A stretch of 64,000 nt of DNA, from positions 310,001 to 374,000 of the forward strand of contig JACKEV010000013.1 of NCBI GenBank assembly GCA_020632795.1, given 5' to 3'. Positions 52,803 to 63,100 of the stretch are shown here, piece after piece (position 1 is the stretch's first letter; each line of letters begins with the position of its first letter). The notes beneath the pieces were generated by a model, which was not told the DNA's origin, searched no databases, and worked only from the letters and a program-made list of their open reading frames with translations. Made by a program: the position numbers and the translations under genes. The DNA is from Alphaproteobacteria bacterium (lineage in GTDB: Bacteria; Myxococcota_A; UBA796; CAJQPC01).

Positions 52803-53203
52803 GCGTACTCCCGCAGGCCTGCCACGTCGGTGTAGACCATCCGCCGTCCTTCTCACCGAAGGTAGCTGGTGTTGCCAGGCCATGGCCAGATCTTCATGCG
52901 CGGCCTCGGAGAGGTGCAACCCCACACGAAGCGTCTTCCTGGCCTGGCGTCGCTGGCGTGCCGGCCGCGGAGCCCTTCCAGGGGAGCCGGTGCCGTGGTC
53001 GCGAGGAGGGCCTTGAAGTCGTACAGGCGTCCGAGGGTGGCAGACAGGTGAATCCGCGACGAGAGCTGGCCCTGCCCGAGCGGCTCCAGACAGGCCATCC
53101 TCGCGGTCGACAGACCGCTTCAGGCGGCCCGGTTCACCTGCGCTCAACCTCAGCCCCCACCCTCCGGATCGCAGGACCGTAACAGCCGGCGCTCCCCCCA
53201 CGC
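52803..53203. other. Gene-free stretch upstream of the cassette
   Basis: No convincing gene is seen on either strand over about 400 bases. Open frames exist on both strands but show no family-like motif. It may hold the cassette promoter. No clear -35/-10 pair stands out by eye. Confidence 0.5.
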
Positions 53204-53290
53204 CTGCAGGGCCTCCAGGTCGGGCAGCGGATCCGCGTGCATGGCACGGAGGGGTATGTTGAGCTGCTGGGGGCAGGGCGCGAGGGGTAG
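53204..53290 (+). pseudogene. rph: Remnant of an rph-like 3' end, includes copy 2 of the 51-bp direct repeat (53222-53272)
   Basis: The frame reads LQGLQVGQRIRVHGTEG then YVELLG, followed by AGREG and a stop at 53288-53290. The 17 codons shared with intact rph differ by one base. Codons just before the repeat (LQGLQVGQ) differ from rph (LIRDGQ) but still fit a family tail. This may be the end of a second, older copy, or a gene end left when the cassette inserted. No other part of the enzyme is present. Confidence 0.8.
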
Positions 53291-53314
53291 GCCACGCGCC
53301 CCGCCCGGGGCGGG

Positions 53315-53614
53315 CTACTGTTTGCAGCGCTTGATCCAGAACGTCGTGCTCGAGCTGGGCACGGTCTGGACAATCTCCGTGCCCTCGGGGGCGGCGCACC
53401 AGTTGTTGGCCCGGTAGTTGATGGGGTTCTTCATGGAGATCGTGCAGCGCTCGTCCAGCTCCGCGTGCCAGGTGGTCAGCTCCCACTGCTTGCAGACCTC
53501 GGCGGTGGCGCTCTGCTGCGCCTGGGCCGGCTCCACGGACTTCGCCGCCAGCAGGCCGAGCAGGCCCGCGCCGAGCATCAGGGCCAGGTCTCTTGCGTTG
53601 AACGGGGTCTTCAT
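53315..53614 (-). CDS. Small secreted protein with three Cys
   Basis: A 99-aa protein, ATG at 53614 with GGGAGAA upstream. An N-terminal signal (DLALMLGAGLLGLLAAKS) is followed by a short mature part with three Cys at intervals (EVCKQWE, ERCTISM, NNWCAAP) plus a terminal RCKQ. No family is recognised. It lies just downstream of the rph remnant and convergent with it. It is probably periplasmic. Confidence 0.65.
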   Translation of the reverse strand: MKTPFNARDLALMLGAGLLGLLAAKSVEPAQAQQSATAEVCKQWELTTWHAELDERCTISMKNPINYRANNWCAAPEGTEIVQTVPSSSTTFWIKRCKQ

Positions 53615-53680
53615 GTCGGGTTCTCCCTCAGGGTGGAGGGGGGACACTACCACCCCTTCGAGGCCCTCAGGCGAACCTGG

Positions 53681-54475
53681 CTACTCGCACCAGAGGCCGC
53701 TGACCCGGCCGCCCTCGGGCACGTTCGTGAAGAAGACCTCGTCCAGCAGCGCCCCGGTGTTCTGGTCGTAGCGTCCGATGCGCTCGTCGGAGCCCGAGTA
53801 GGGGCCGCGCGCGTCGTCGATGAGGAACAGGTCGCCGTCCGCCACGCTCACCCCCCAGACCCAGGTGTCCCAGCGGTCCAGCGGAATGGTGCGGAGCTGC
53901 AGGCCCGTGACCACGTCGTGGACGGTGACCTCAGCGGTGGTGTGCCAGGCCACGTAGGCGAGCGCCCCGTCTACGCCGAGGCGGGTGCCGGAGATGTGGT
54001 CCTCGGCGCTGACCGCGGAGGGGCTGTCCGCGTCGAGCGCCGCGAAGTCCGCGTAGCGACCGATCGCGCCGCCGGAGGTGTAGGTGAACAGATCGACGCC
54101 GTCCGACGCCACGGAGACCTGGCTGGTGTCGCTGCCCTGGGTCAAGGTCCCCGCGTTCAGATCGAGCTGCCACCACTCGAAGTCGTTCCCTCCGTAGGCC
54201 GCCATCGTCAGCAGATCGCCGGTCCGGGCCAGGCCACCGACGTGCAGCGACGAGGAGGTTGAACCATAGCGCCCCACCTCGCTCCAGGTGCCCGTGCTCA
54301 TGTCCATCTCCAGCACAGCGACCTGACCGCCGATGGGGGCCACCGAGAGGCAGGTGATCGGGCCGACGGACACGCCGGTGTCGACGGCGGTGTCGGCGGT
54401 GTCCCCGTCGCCGCGGCCGACGCACGCGGCCAGGAGGAGCAGGGGGGCGACGCGGAGGGGCTGAGGCTTGAGCAT
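53681..54475 (-). CDS. Lipoprotein with propeller-like repeats, unknown function
   Basis: A 264-aa protein with lipobox LLAAC. A Thr/Asp-rich linker (GDTADTAVDTG) follows the Cys. From about residue 40 it has regular strand pairs such as LARTGDLLTMAAYGG, VASDGVDLFTYTSGG, GVDGALAYVAWHTT and VSVADGDLFLIDDA, compatible with a beta-propeller. An in-frame ATG ten codons upstream is less likely because the signal would be too long. No family is recognised. Confidence 0.68.
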   Translation of the reverse strand: MLKPQPLRVAPLLLLAACVGRGDGDTADTAVDTGVSVGPITCLSVAPIGGQVAVLEMDMSTGTWSEVGRYGSTSSSLHVGGLARTGDLLTMAAYGGNDFEWWQLDLNAGTLTQGSDTSQVSVASDGVDLFTYTSGGAIGRYADFAALDADSPSAVSAEDHISGTRLGVDGALAYVAWHTTAEVTVHDVVTGLQLRTIPLDRWDTWVWGVSVADGDLFLIDDARGPYSGSDERIGRYDQNTGALLDEVFFTNVPEGGRVSGLWCE

Positions 54476-54566
54476 GACCGCCTTCTTGATGAGTCTGCTC
54501 CTCAATCTACCCGATGACGGTCGGGACCAGCCACGACCCGATCGAGGCTCGCCGCCGGACCCGCGA

Positions 54567-55910
54567 TCAGGCTTCGCTGCGGGCGGCGGTTCCCAGGACC
54601 ACCATGGCCAGCAACCCCAGCGCCCCGCTGGCCAGCAGGCCGACGCTGCTCCCCCAGAAGAAGCCGGTCAGCCCCCCGACGCTGGCCCCCAGCCAGGCGC
54701 CGCCGCCCAGGAGAATGGGGGTGCGCAGGAGCGTGAGCACGGTGGCGGGCAGCGGCCGCCCCACGGCGTTCAGGGTGTTGGTCGCCACGAAGAAGGCCCC
54801 CACCAGCACATGGGAGAGGGGCAGGATCCACAGGTACCGGGCCAGGAGGGGCAGCACGGCGGGGTCGTCTGTGAAGACGGCGGCCAGGGGATCACGGAAG
54901 AGCGCCAGCACGCCGAAGGACAGCACCCCCATCGCGATGGTGACCCGGAGACTCAGGGACACCGCCTCGGCGACCCGCGGGTGGTCGCCAGCGCCGTGGT
55001 TCTGCCCGACGAAGGGCGCCAGCCCCATGGCCATGGCCATGGCGGGGATCAGGGCGAACATCTCCACCCGCCCCCCGGCGCCGAAGGCGGCGACCGCAGG
55101 CTCCCCGAACCCGGCCGCCAGGCCGGTCAGGAAGCCGATGGTCAGCGGCTGGGTCAGGTTGGTGAAGGCCGCCGGCCCGCCGATCAGGAGCACCCGACCC
55201 CAGGAGTCCGGGATGAGGCCCAGGTCATCCCAGGAGAAGCGGAGCAGGCCCTCGCGCGCGTGGAGCACCCACAGGGCCACCACCAGGGTCACCGCCCTTG
55301 AGGCCACGGTGGCGATCGCGGCCCCCTCCAGCCCCATGGCCGGGATGGGTCCGAGGCCGAAGATGAAGAGGGGATCCAGCACGCCGTTCGCCACCCCTGC
55401 GGCGGACATGACCACCGCGGGGGTGCGGGTGTCGCCCGCGGCGCGGATGGCCGACATCCCCAGCATGGGCACGACGACGACCCCGGCGCCCGCGAACCAG
55501 ATCCGCAGATAGGACGCCGCCAGCTCCAGGACCTCGCCCTCCCCGCCGAGCCCCCGGAGCATCGGCTCCGCCAGGATCAACCCCACGACGCTGATGGCCA
55601 CCACCAGGGCGACGCCCAGCAGCAGGGTGTGGGTGGTCAGGCGCTGCACCTCCTCGTGCCGCCCGTTCCCGATGGCGCGGCTGAGGACGCTGGTGACGCC
55701 CACCCCCAGGCCCATGGCCACGCTCCCCACCAACATGACCACGGGGAAGGTCAAGGTCATGGCCGCCAGGGCCTGGGTCCCGAGCTTGGAGACGAACCAG
55801 GTGTCCACCAGGTTGAAGGCCATGATCGCGAAGATGCCGAACCCCATCGGCCCGGCCAGCCGCAGGAGATGGCCGGGGATGGGGCCGCGGGTCAGATCCC
55901 TGGAGCTCAT
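54567..55910 (-). CDS. MATE-family multidrug/cation efflux protein
   Basis: A 447-aa membrane protein with twelve predicted helices in two similar halves. Family features are PMGFGIFAIMAFNLVDTWFV with the helix-1 Asp, GLGVGVTSVLSRAIGNG, and in the second half APFVGQNHGAGDHPRV. It is an inner-membrane Na+/H+-coupled exporter of organic cations or drugs. Its ATG overlaps the DoxX gene stop by 4 bases (ATGA). The operon is divergent from a TetR gene and carries a palindromic operator at its promoter, so it should be induced by a ligand. Confidence 0.93.
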   Translation of the reverse strand: MSSRDLTRGPIPGHLLRLAGPMGFGIFAIMAFNLVDTWFVSKLGTQALAAMTLTFPVVMLVGSVAMGLGVGVTSVLSRAIGNGRHEEVQRLTTHTLLLGVALVVAISVVGLILAEPMLRGLGGEGEVLELAASYLRIWFAGAGVVVVPMLGMSAIRAAGDTRTPAVVMSAAGVANGVLDPLFIFGLGPIPAMGLEGAAIATVASRAVTLVVALWVLHAREGLLRFSWDDLGLIPDSWGRVLLIGGPAAFTNLTQPLTIGFLTGLAAGFGEPAVAAFGAGGRVEMFALIPAMAMAMGLAPFVGQNHGAGDHPRVAEAVSLSLRVTIAMGVLSFGVLALFRDPLAAVFTDDPAVLPLLARYLWILPLSHVLVGAFFVATNTLNAVGRPLPATVLTLLRTPILLGGGAWLGASVGGLTGFFWGSSVGLLASGALGLLAMVVLGTAARSEA

Positions 55911-56293
55911 CGAGCCTCGGCGGGGCTCGCCAGACGCCGATCGTCGGGTCTGAGGGCGTAGGAGCCCAGGGCGAGGCCCGCGATCAGCACCGCAGGCGCG
56001 ATCTGTCCGACCCCGTCGCCAACGAGGAGATGCGACGCGAAGGCCCCGAACATCGCGATGATGATGCCCGCGTAGGCCCACTCCTTCAGGCGCGGCAGCC
56101 TGGGCGCCAGGATCACCACGGCCGCGGCCAGATAGGCGATCCCCAGGATGGTGAGCAGGTACTCCGGGTAGCCCAGGTGCTCCATGCTTTCGACCAGGGG
56201 TTGCTGGTGGGTGAGCTTCCCGAGGCCGCTCCCGAGCATCACCAGCGCCGTGAGTCCGGTCGTGGTCCAGTATCCGAGCCGCTTGGCGTCCAT
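55907..56293 (-). CDS. DoxX-like membrane protein
   Basis: A 128-aa protein with four predicted helices and the DoxX/DoxX-like-2 layout: WTTTGLTALVMLGSGLGKLTH, GYPEYLLTILGIAYLAAAVVIL, LKEWAYAGIIIAMFGAFASH. It is of the type often found with drug-response operons. It leads the operon with the MATE exporter and lies downstream of a strong -35/-10 pair and a TetR operator. Its precise role is unknown; members of the family have been linked to oxidative stress or quinone metabolism. Confidence 0.85.
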   Translation of the reverse strand: MDAKRLGYWTTTGLTALVMLGSGLGKLTHQQPLVESMEHLGYPEYLLTILGIAYLAAAVVILAPRLPRLKEWAYAGIIIAMFGAFASHLLVGDGVGQIAPAVLIAGLALGSYALRPDDRRLASPAEAR

Positions 56294-56389
56294 GACGCGC
56301 TCCTTCCTGTTCAAGGCGACCCGCTTCGGGTCATGAATCTGTGTGTGGTGTGAGCCTGCCCATCTGGCCTTTTGCGGCGGAATGGGATA

Positions 56390-56432
56390 CTTTCTTTCAC
56401 GAAAGAAATATAATGGACGGTATCCTTCGTCA
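56390..56432 (-). promoter_or_regulatory. Promoter of the doxX-MATE operon with overlapping TetR operator
   Basis: Reading on the minus strand, TTGACG (56427-56432) and TATATT (56406-56411) are spaced 15 bp apart, a short but recognisable sigma-70-type pair. TTTCTTTC-AC-GAAAGAAA (56390-56407) is a perfect 8-bp-arm inverted repeat overlapping the -10 and the expected start site. On the plus strand TATAAT (56408-56413) may serve tetR. A weaker half-similar site, TTTCTTTCTC..GACAGAAA, lies at about 56448-56469. Repression of both units by the divergent TetR protein is the simplest reading. Confidence 0.78.
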
Positions 56433-56509
56433 AGCCCCGTCGGGCATGTTTCTTTCTCGACCGACAGAAACCCGATACCCCCGCGTCGAGCACCCTGGAG
56501 AGTGAGCTC

Positions 56510-57103
56510 ATGGGAAGACCCAGAGAAGTCACCGACGAGCAGATCATCCTCGCCGCCCGCCGCTGCTTCTTCGCGCGCGGGGTCGGCGTCTCGGCGGCCG
56601 AGATCGCCCGGGACCTCGGCGTGAGCCACACCACGCTGTTCAACCGGTTCGGCTCCAAGGAGGGGCTCCTGATCGCAGCGCTGGGGCCGCCGAAGAAGGT
56701 GCCCTGGGTCGCGGAGCTGGAGAGCGGGCCCGACGAGCGGCCCGTTCGACAGCAGCTCGTCGAGCACGCCCAGGTCATCGCGACCTACTTCCGCGAGCTG
56801 CAAAGGGGGCTCGGGCTCCTCCAGGCCGCGGGCATCGATCCGTCCCGGGCGTTCGAGAGCAAGGAGGACGAGGAGTCCCAGCCCGCCCAGGCGTACCGGA
56901 CCTTCGTGGGCTGGCTGCAGCGGGCGCGCGACGAAGGGCGCATCGCCGACTGCGACATCGAGACCGTGGCGTCCACCATCCTCGGCTCCCTGCACGGGTA
57001 TGCCTTCACCGCGCGCGTCTGCTCGGGGGCGAAGGAGCCCGCCGAGGGGGAGCACTACGTCGAGCGCTTCATCGACATCCTGTGGAGCGGGATCGGGGTG
57101 TGA
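56510..57103 (+). CDS. TetR/AcrR-family transcriptional regulator (controls DoxX-MATE)
   Basis: A 197-aa protein. The helix-turn-helix is clear at about 10-55 (IILAARRCFFARGVGVSAAEI, then SHTTLFNRFGSKEGLL). The C-terminal helical domain with GYAFTARVC at the end binds an unknown inducer. It is divergent from doxX-MATE over a 216-bp region with a strong palindrome. It is convergent with the large NRPS gene, 50 bases away. Confidence 0.93.
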   Translation: MGRPREVTDEQIILAARRCFFARGVGVSAAEIARDLGVSHTTLFNRFGSKEGLLIAALGPPKKVPWVAELESGPDERPVRQQLVEHAQVIATYFRELQRGLGLLQAAGIDPSRAFESKEDEESQPAQAYRTFVGWLQRARDEGRIADCDIETVASTILGSLHGYAFTARVCSGAKEPAEGEHYVERFIDILWSGIGV

Positions 57104-57153
57104 GGTCAGGTTGAGCGCATGGACGGGTCGGGAGACCCCGGCCGAACCCGGCC

Positions 57154-60100
57154 TCAGGTGGACGGGGTCTGCTCTCTGCTGGCGGGGTCGCCGAATCGAC
57201 CCGCGAACGCGGCGAGGTCGCTGGCGGAGAAGCGCACGCCGTCGCACTGGGGCCACGCACCTCGGAAGCCCCGAGCGCGTAGCGCGTCGAGGTGGGCCTC
57301 GGCCTGCGCGGGGGTAATCAGCCCGATCGTCGGCGCCAGCCCCTCCGCGACCGACAGCGAGCTCGAGAGGATGCAGCCCATCACGGTCCGTCCGTCGTGG
57401 GACGCTCGGAAGGAGGAGGGGTGCGTCGTCACGCGGACGGGATCAGGGGACTCAAAGGGGCCTCCTTCGATGAACAGGATGTCTCCATGATCCTTGAAGC
57501 GTCGCCGGGCCGCTGCGACGTCAAAGCAGTGGGGGCCGGAGTCGTCCACGATCAGCGTGCCTGGCGCCAGCTTGTCGACGTCCAGCACGTTCGCCACGTT
57601 CGTCGCGCCGATCACCGTGGTCGCCTTGTGGAGCGACGCTGGCAGCGCGTCCTCGACCTCCAGCAGCTCGATCCCGCCACGGAACCCCAGCTCGGCGCGC
57701 AGCTCCTCCTTCAGCGACTGGAGCGCGGCCCGCTGCTGGTAGAGATCGCAGAGCGAGATCACCGCGGGGTGGGGCGCCCTGGCGAGCATCAGCCTCAGCG
57801 AGGTCCGCCCGATGGAGCCCAGGCCCAGCACGGCGACATGCTCCCGCGCCAGGGTGCGGCCGCTGAGGTCCAGGAGTCGCTCGAGGTTCATCAGCACCGC
57901 GGCGGCGGTGGCGCCGTGCCCGGTGGTGATGGCGGGCAGGTCCGTTCGCCCGCTGATGGCGCGTGCGATCGCCTCCCCGTAGTCTGTTGCGGATGGCAGG
58001 AGGCCGGTGAGCGCGACCACGCGGGCGCCGATCCGTGCCGCCAACTCCAGCCCGGTGACCACGGAGGCCACCAGGGCCTCCTGATCCAGGTAGAGCGCCG
58101 AGCCTCGGTGGGGCAGGAGGATGCCCGCCGACCGCCCCAGCGAGGTGTCCAGCACCTCGACCCACGAAGGGCGGGTGAGCAGCTCGCGCTCCGCCTGCAG
58201 CCGCTCCTCCGGCGTGAGGCGCGCCAGGTGCTCATCGAACACATAGCCCATGTAGGCGGCCTCGACCGGAGGGATCTCTCCACCGAGGAAGAGCTCGGGC
58301 AGCGAGCGGTCCACGACCTTCAGGTGTGGGCTCTCGGGGCGCGTCGGCCTGGGGCGCGGGGGCGCGGCGGAGGACGTGGGCCCGAGGCCCGACAGCACCC
58401 CGGCGATGGTCGGCCGCTTGAGCAGCAGGCCGATGGGCACCGGCCGCCCCAACACCGCCGCCGTACGCCGCACAATCAGGACGGCCTTGAGCGAGTCCCC
58501 CCCCAGCGCGAAGAAGTCCTGGCTCACCCCGACCTCCGGGACCTCCAGCACCTCTGCCCAGATAGCCGCGATCTGTACCTCGACGTCGGTGCGGGGGGCG
58601 AGGTAGGGTTCGTCCACGCCGAGCGCGTCCGCTTGGGGTATCGGGAGCGCTCCGCGATCGACCTTGCCGCTCGGGAGCCGGGGGAGCACCGCCAGCGCCA
58701 CGTACGCGGCGGGGACCATGGGCGCGGGCAGGAGCGCCTGCACGTGAGCGCGCAGCGCCGCGGGCGACACCGGCGCTCTCTGTACGTGATAGGCCACCAG
58801 GCGCCCATCGCGTGGCACCACGACCGCCTGTTCGATCGCGGGGTGCTCGCACAGACAGGACTCGATCTCGCCGGGCTCGATGCGTATCCCGCGCAGCTTG
58901 AGCTGCAGATCCACCCGCCCGAGGAACTCCAGCTCGCCATCGGACCGCCACCTGCAGCGGTCGCCGCTGCGATACATGCGCGCGCCCGGCGGCCCGAACG
59001 GGTCGGGCAGGAAGCGCTCCGCGTCGAGCGCCGGGCGGCCGATGTAGCCCAGCCCGACACCCACGCCACCGATGTAGAGCTCGCCCGGCAGGCCGGCTGG
59101 CGCGAGACGGCGTTGAGTATCCAACACATAGAGCCGAACACCCGGCAACGGGCGGCCGATCGGCAGGCGGACGCCGGAAGGATCGACGCTCACGGTGGAG
59201 TAGATCGTGCACTCCGAGGGGCCGTAGCCGTTGAGGAAGCGGCGCCCGACGCGCCAGCGCTTCGCCAGCGAGGGAGGACAGACCTCCCCGCAGGAGAGCA
59301 CGACCTGCAGATCGGGGAGGGCATCTTCGTCCTCGACCTGGGCGAGGGCTGAGGGGACCATCTGGAGATGGGTGACGCGGTGGTGGCGCAGCAATTCGGT
59401 GAAGGAGGGCCCGAGCTGCTCGCGGAGCTCGGCCAGGATCATCGTCGCGCCGGCGCCCAGCGTGGAGAAGATCTCGACGACGGAGGCGTCGAAGCCGATG
59501 GACGCGTGCCGCAGCACGCGGCTCGTCGGGTCGATCTGGAGGATCCCAGCCATGTGGCGGACGACCGCCGCTGCAGCGCCGTGGTGGATCTCCGCGCCCT
59601 TGGGCTGCCCGGTGGAGCCCGAGGTGTAGATCACATAGGCCCCCTGGGAGGGATCCACGTCAAGCGCGGGTCGCCGGTCCGAGGGCACGCTCTCTTCGAG
59701 GAGGACGACCGTCTGTGTCCCCCATCGCTCCGCGAGGCTGGCCTGGGTCACCACGATCCCGACGCCGGCATCCTCCACGATGAACGCGCGACGTGACGCC
59801 GGATCGTCCGGATCCAGCGGCACATACGCGCAGCCGGCCTTCAGGATGCCCAGCACCGCGGCGATCTGCTCCGGCGCGCTGCGGTAGGAGAGCCCGACGC
59901 GGCTCCCGGGGGGGACGCCTTGAGCCCGCAGCTGGTGGGCCACGCCGTTGGCGCGCCGCTCAAGCTCGGCGTAGCTCATCGAGGCGCTCCCGAAGACCAG
60001 CGCGGTCGCCTCTGGCGTGGCGTCGGCCTGGCGCTCGAAGAGCGCGTGCAGGCACATCGGCGGGAGCGCTGAGACGGGCCCGCGCCCCAGCTCCAGGAGC

Positions 60101-63100
60101 GCCTCCTGATCCGCCTCCAAGACCATCGGCAGGTCGGAGACCCGGCGCTCCGGGTGCGCGATCAGGCCGAGGAGGAGCTGATGGAAGCTCTCCGCCAGGC
60201 TGGAGAGGGTGCTTCGTTCGAAGAGCTCGGCGTCATACTCGAAGCTGCACCAGAGGCCGTCCCGCTCGTTCAGGATCAGGAGCGAGAGATCGACCTGGGC
60301 GGTCATGCGCTCCAGCCGCAGCGGCTCCACGGCGGCCCCGTCAAGCTCCAGGAGCAGCTCGTTCTGGTAGCTGAACAAGACCTGCACGAGCGGCTCGTGG
60401 CCTTCGTCGCGCCGCACGCCGAGCGCGTCCACCACGTGTTCGAAGGGCACGTCCCGACGCTCGAAGGCCTCCAGACAGCGTCGTCGGACCTGACGGAGCA
60501 GCACCGCCCCGGACGTCGCACCGCCGAGGTCCAGCCGCAGGGGCAGCGTGTTCACGAAGAAGCCGATCACGCCGGCGAGGGAGGGGTGATTGCGCACAGA
60601 GACCGGCGTGCCGATCACCAGGTCGTCGCACGCACAGGTGCGCGCCAGCACAAGCGCGTAGACCGCCAGCAGGACCATGTAGGGGGTGCAGCCGTGCGCT
60701 TCGGCCAGCGCCAGGATCGCGCCACGCTGCTGCGCGTCGAGGGACAGGCCGACGCTTCGTCCCTGGAAGGCTCGGTGTCGGGGGCGCGGGCGATCCAGGG
60801 GGAGCGGCAGCACCGACGGCGCCCCGGCCAGGCGCTCCCTCCACCAGGAGAGCTGCGCCGCGCCATTCGCTTCGACCTGCTGGCGCTGCCACCACGCCCA
60901 GTCGGTGTAGCGGAAGGGCAGCGGCTCCCTGGCAGGTTCGTTTCCCTGAAGCAGAGCGCGGTAGGCCTCTCCGAGATCGGCGCACAGCTCCGCGGCCGAG
61001 ATCCCGTCGAGCATGGCGTGGTGGACGCCGAGGGCGAAGAGCGTCGCGTCGGAGCCCACGGGCACGAGCCAGAAGCGAGAGGGCGCCTCCTCGGCCAGGT
61101 CATAGGGGACCGCCGCCTCACGCTGCACCGCTGCGAGGCCTTCGGCGACGTCCGCGCAGGCGGACGGACGACGCAGCAGCGGCGAAGGCGGCTGGCAGTC
61201 CTGCTGTCTCAGCACCCCCTCCATCATCACCAGACGGTCGCGCAGCACCGCGTGCCGCGCCACCAGCCATCGCAGCGCCCGCTCCAGGAGATCGGCCTTC
61301 ACCGAACCCCGCACCGTCCAGATCGCGAGCTCGTTGTAGGCGTCGGACTCCGGGTAGAGCTGCTGATGCACCCACATCCGCTCCTGGCCGAAGGACGCGC
61401 GACCGCCGCGGCCGCTCTGTGGCGGAAGACGCATCAACGGGACGTCCTCGACCTGCTCCGTGGCACGCACCTGCGTCGCCAGCTCCACGGGGCTCGGATG
61501 GGTGAAGACGTCTGTGATGGTCACCGCGCGCCCCAGCGAGATGCGCAGCCGGGTCACCACCTCGCTGACCGCGAGGGAGTCGCCGCCGAGGGCGAAGAAG
61601 CTCTGCGCGTGGCTCACCTCCGGCACGCCGAGCACCGCCGCGAAGACCTCGGCGATCGCGACGACGAGCAGATCGTCCCCGCGTTCCTGGCGCGGCTCCT
61701 CGATCGAGGTTTGGAAGGTCTCATGCAGGCCGCGCCGGTTCAGCTTGCCGTTGGGGGCACGCGGGAGGGAGGGGCAGCGGAGCAGCACCTGGGGAACATG
61801 CGAGAGGCCGAGCTGCTCGACGACGCGCGCGCGAAGCTCCGCGTCGCTCACCTGCCCCTTGATCACCACGGCGGCCGCGACCGCCTCTCCCAGACGGGGG
61901 TGTGGTGTGGCGAAGCAGGCCGCGTCCTGCACCGCGGGGTGGCTCAGCAGGACCTGCTCGATGAGCCCGGGTGAGATCGTCTCTCCGCCCTGGTTGATGC
62001 GCTCCCACATCCGGCCGGTGAGGTACAGCGCGCCGCCCTCATCGAAGAAGCCCTCGTCCCCGGTACGGAGCCACTCGCTCGCGCGGGGGGTGGTCCGCTC
62101 ACCGTTGGCGAAGTAGCTGCGCGCCACCGAGGCGCCGCGGACCACCACCTCACCGCGCTCTGTGGCGGCGAGCGCCACGTCCTCCTCCGGGTCCCACACG
62201 GCGACATCAAGCCCGTAGGGATGCCCCACGCAGCCGGCCGGCACCGGATCGAGCGACACGGGGGTGCTCGCGATGAGGCCGGCCTCGTTCATGCCGTAGG
62301 CGTCGACGAGCGCGACCCGGGTGCGCCGACGCAGCCTCTCTGCGACCGCGGCGTTCATCGAGGTCCCGCCGGTCACACACATCCGCAGCGCAGGCGTGGG
62401 GGGCCCGGGGATGTCCAGGACCACCTGGAACACCAGCGGAACGCCCAGCACCCAGGTGGCCTCCGTCGCGGCCAGCGTCGACCAGAAGGAAGGCGGGGTG
62501 AAGGGAAAGCCCACCAGCGTGCTCCCCCCGGCGACCACCGGCACGCACACCCCGAGGAGCAGCCCGAAGCCGTTGAAGAGGGGCGCCAGGGTCAGGCAGC
62601 GGTCCTGGCTTGAGAGCCGCCATGCCCCCCGCGCGTCGTCGCAGAGGGCGGTGATGTTGCCGTTGGTGTAGGGGATGAACTTGCGCTGTGTGGTCCCTGA
62701 CGTGTGCGAGATCAGCGCCACGCGCTCCGGGTCCCACAGCTTCTGTCGCTCCTCCGGGGACATCGGCCGCGCCTCGGTCTGGGGAGGCAGCGAGCCGGGC
62801 ACCAGCCTGATCCCGCGGGCCTGCGCCTGCGCCACCAGGCCTTCGGGCGTCTCTGCGTCCACGATCATCGCGTGGGGCCGCACATGCTCCAGCAGCTCCT
62901 CGACCGCCGCGCTCCCCCATTGGGCGGCGAAGGGCGTGTAGGTTGCGCTGGCTGTGATCCCCAGCGCGCGCACCGCGCCGTCCACGGAGGTTGTGCCCAC
63001 CCCGATCACGCGCCCCTCCGGGCCGACGCCGCAGGCCCGCAGGTGCGCACGCCAGCGCCCCAGCTCATGGACCAGCGCCCTGAAGCGGAGCGTCTTGTCC

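Noticed and set aside
52853..53098. 81-codon minus-strand frame upstream of the cassette
   Set aside because: No ribosome site, motif or signal, and it is not in register with the cassette genes.
50565..53290. Reading the 51-bp repeats as proven attachment sites
   Set aside because: No integrase gene lies between them, so the repeats could equally come from an old rph duplication. Insertion is kept as a hypothesis only.
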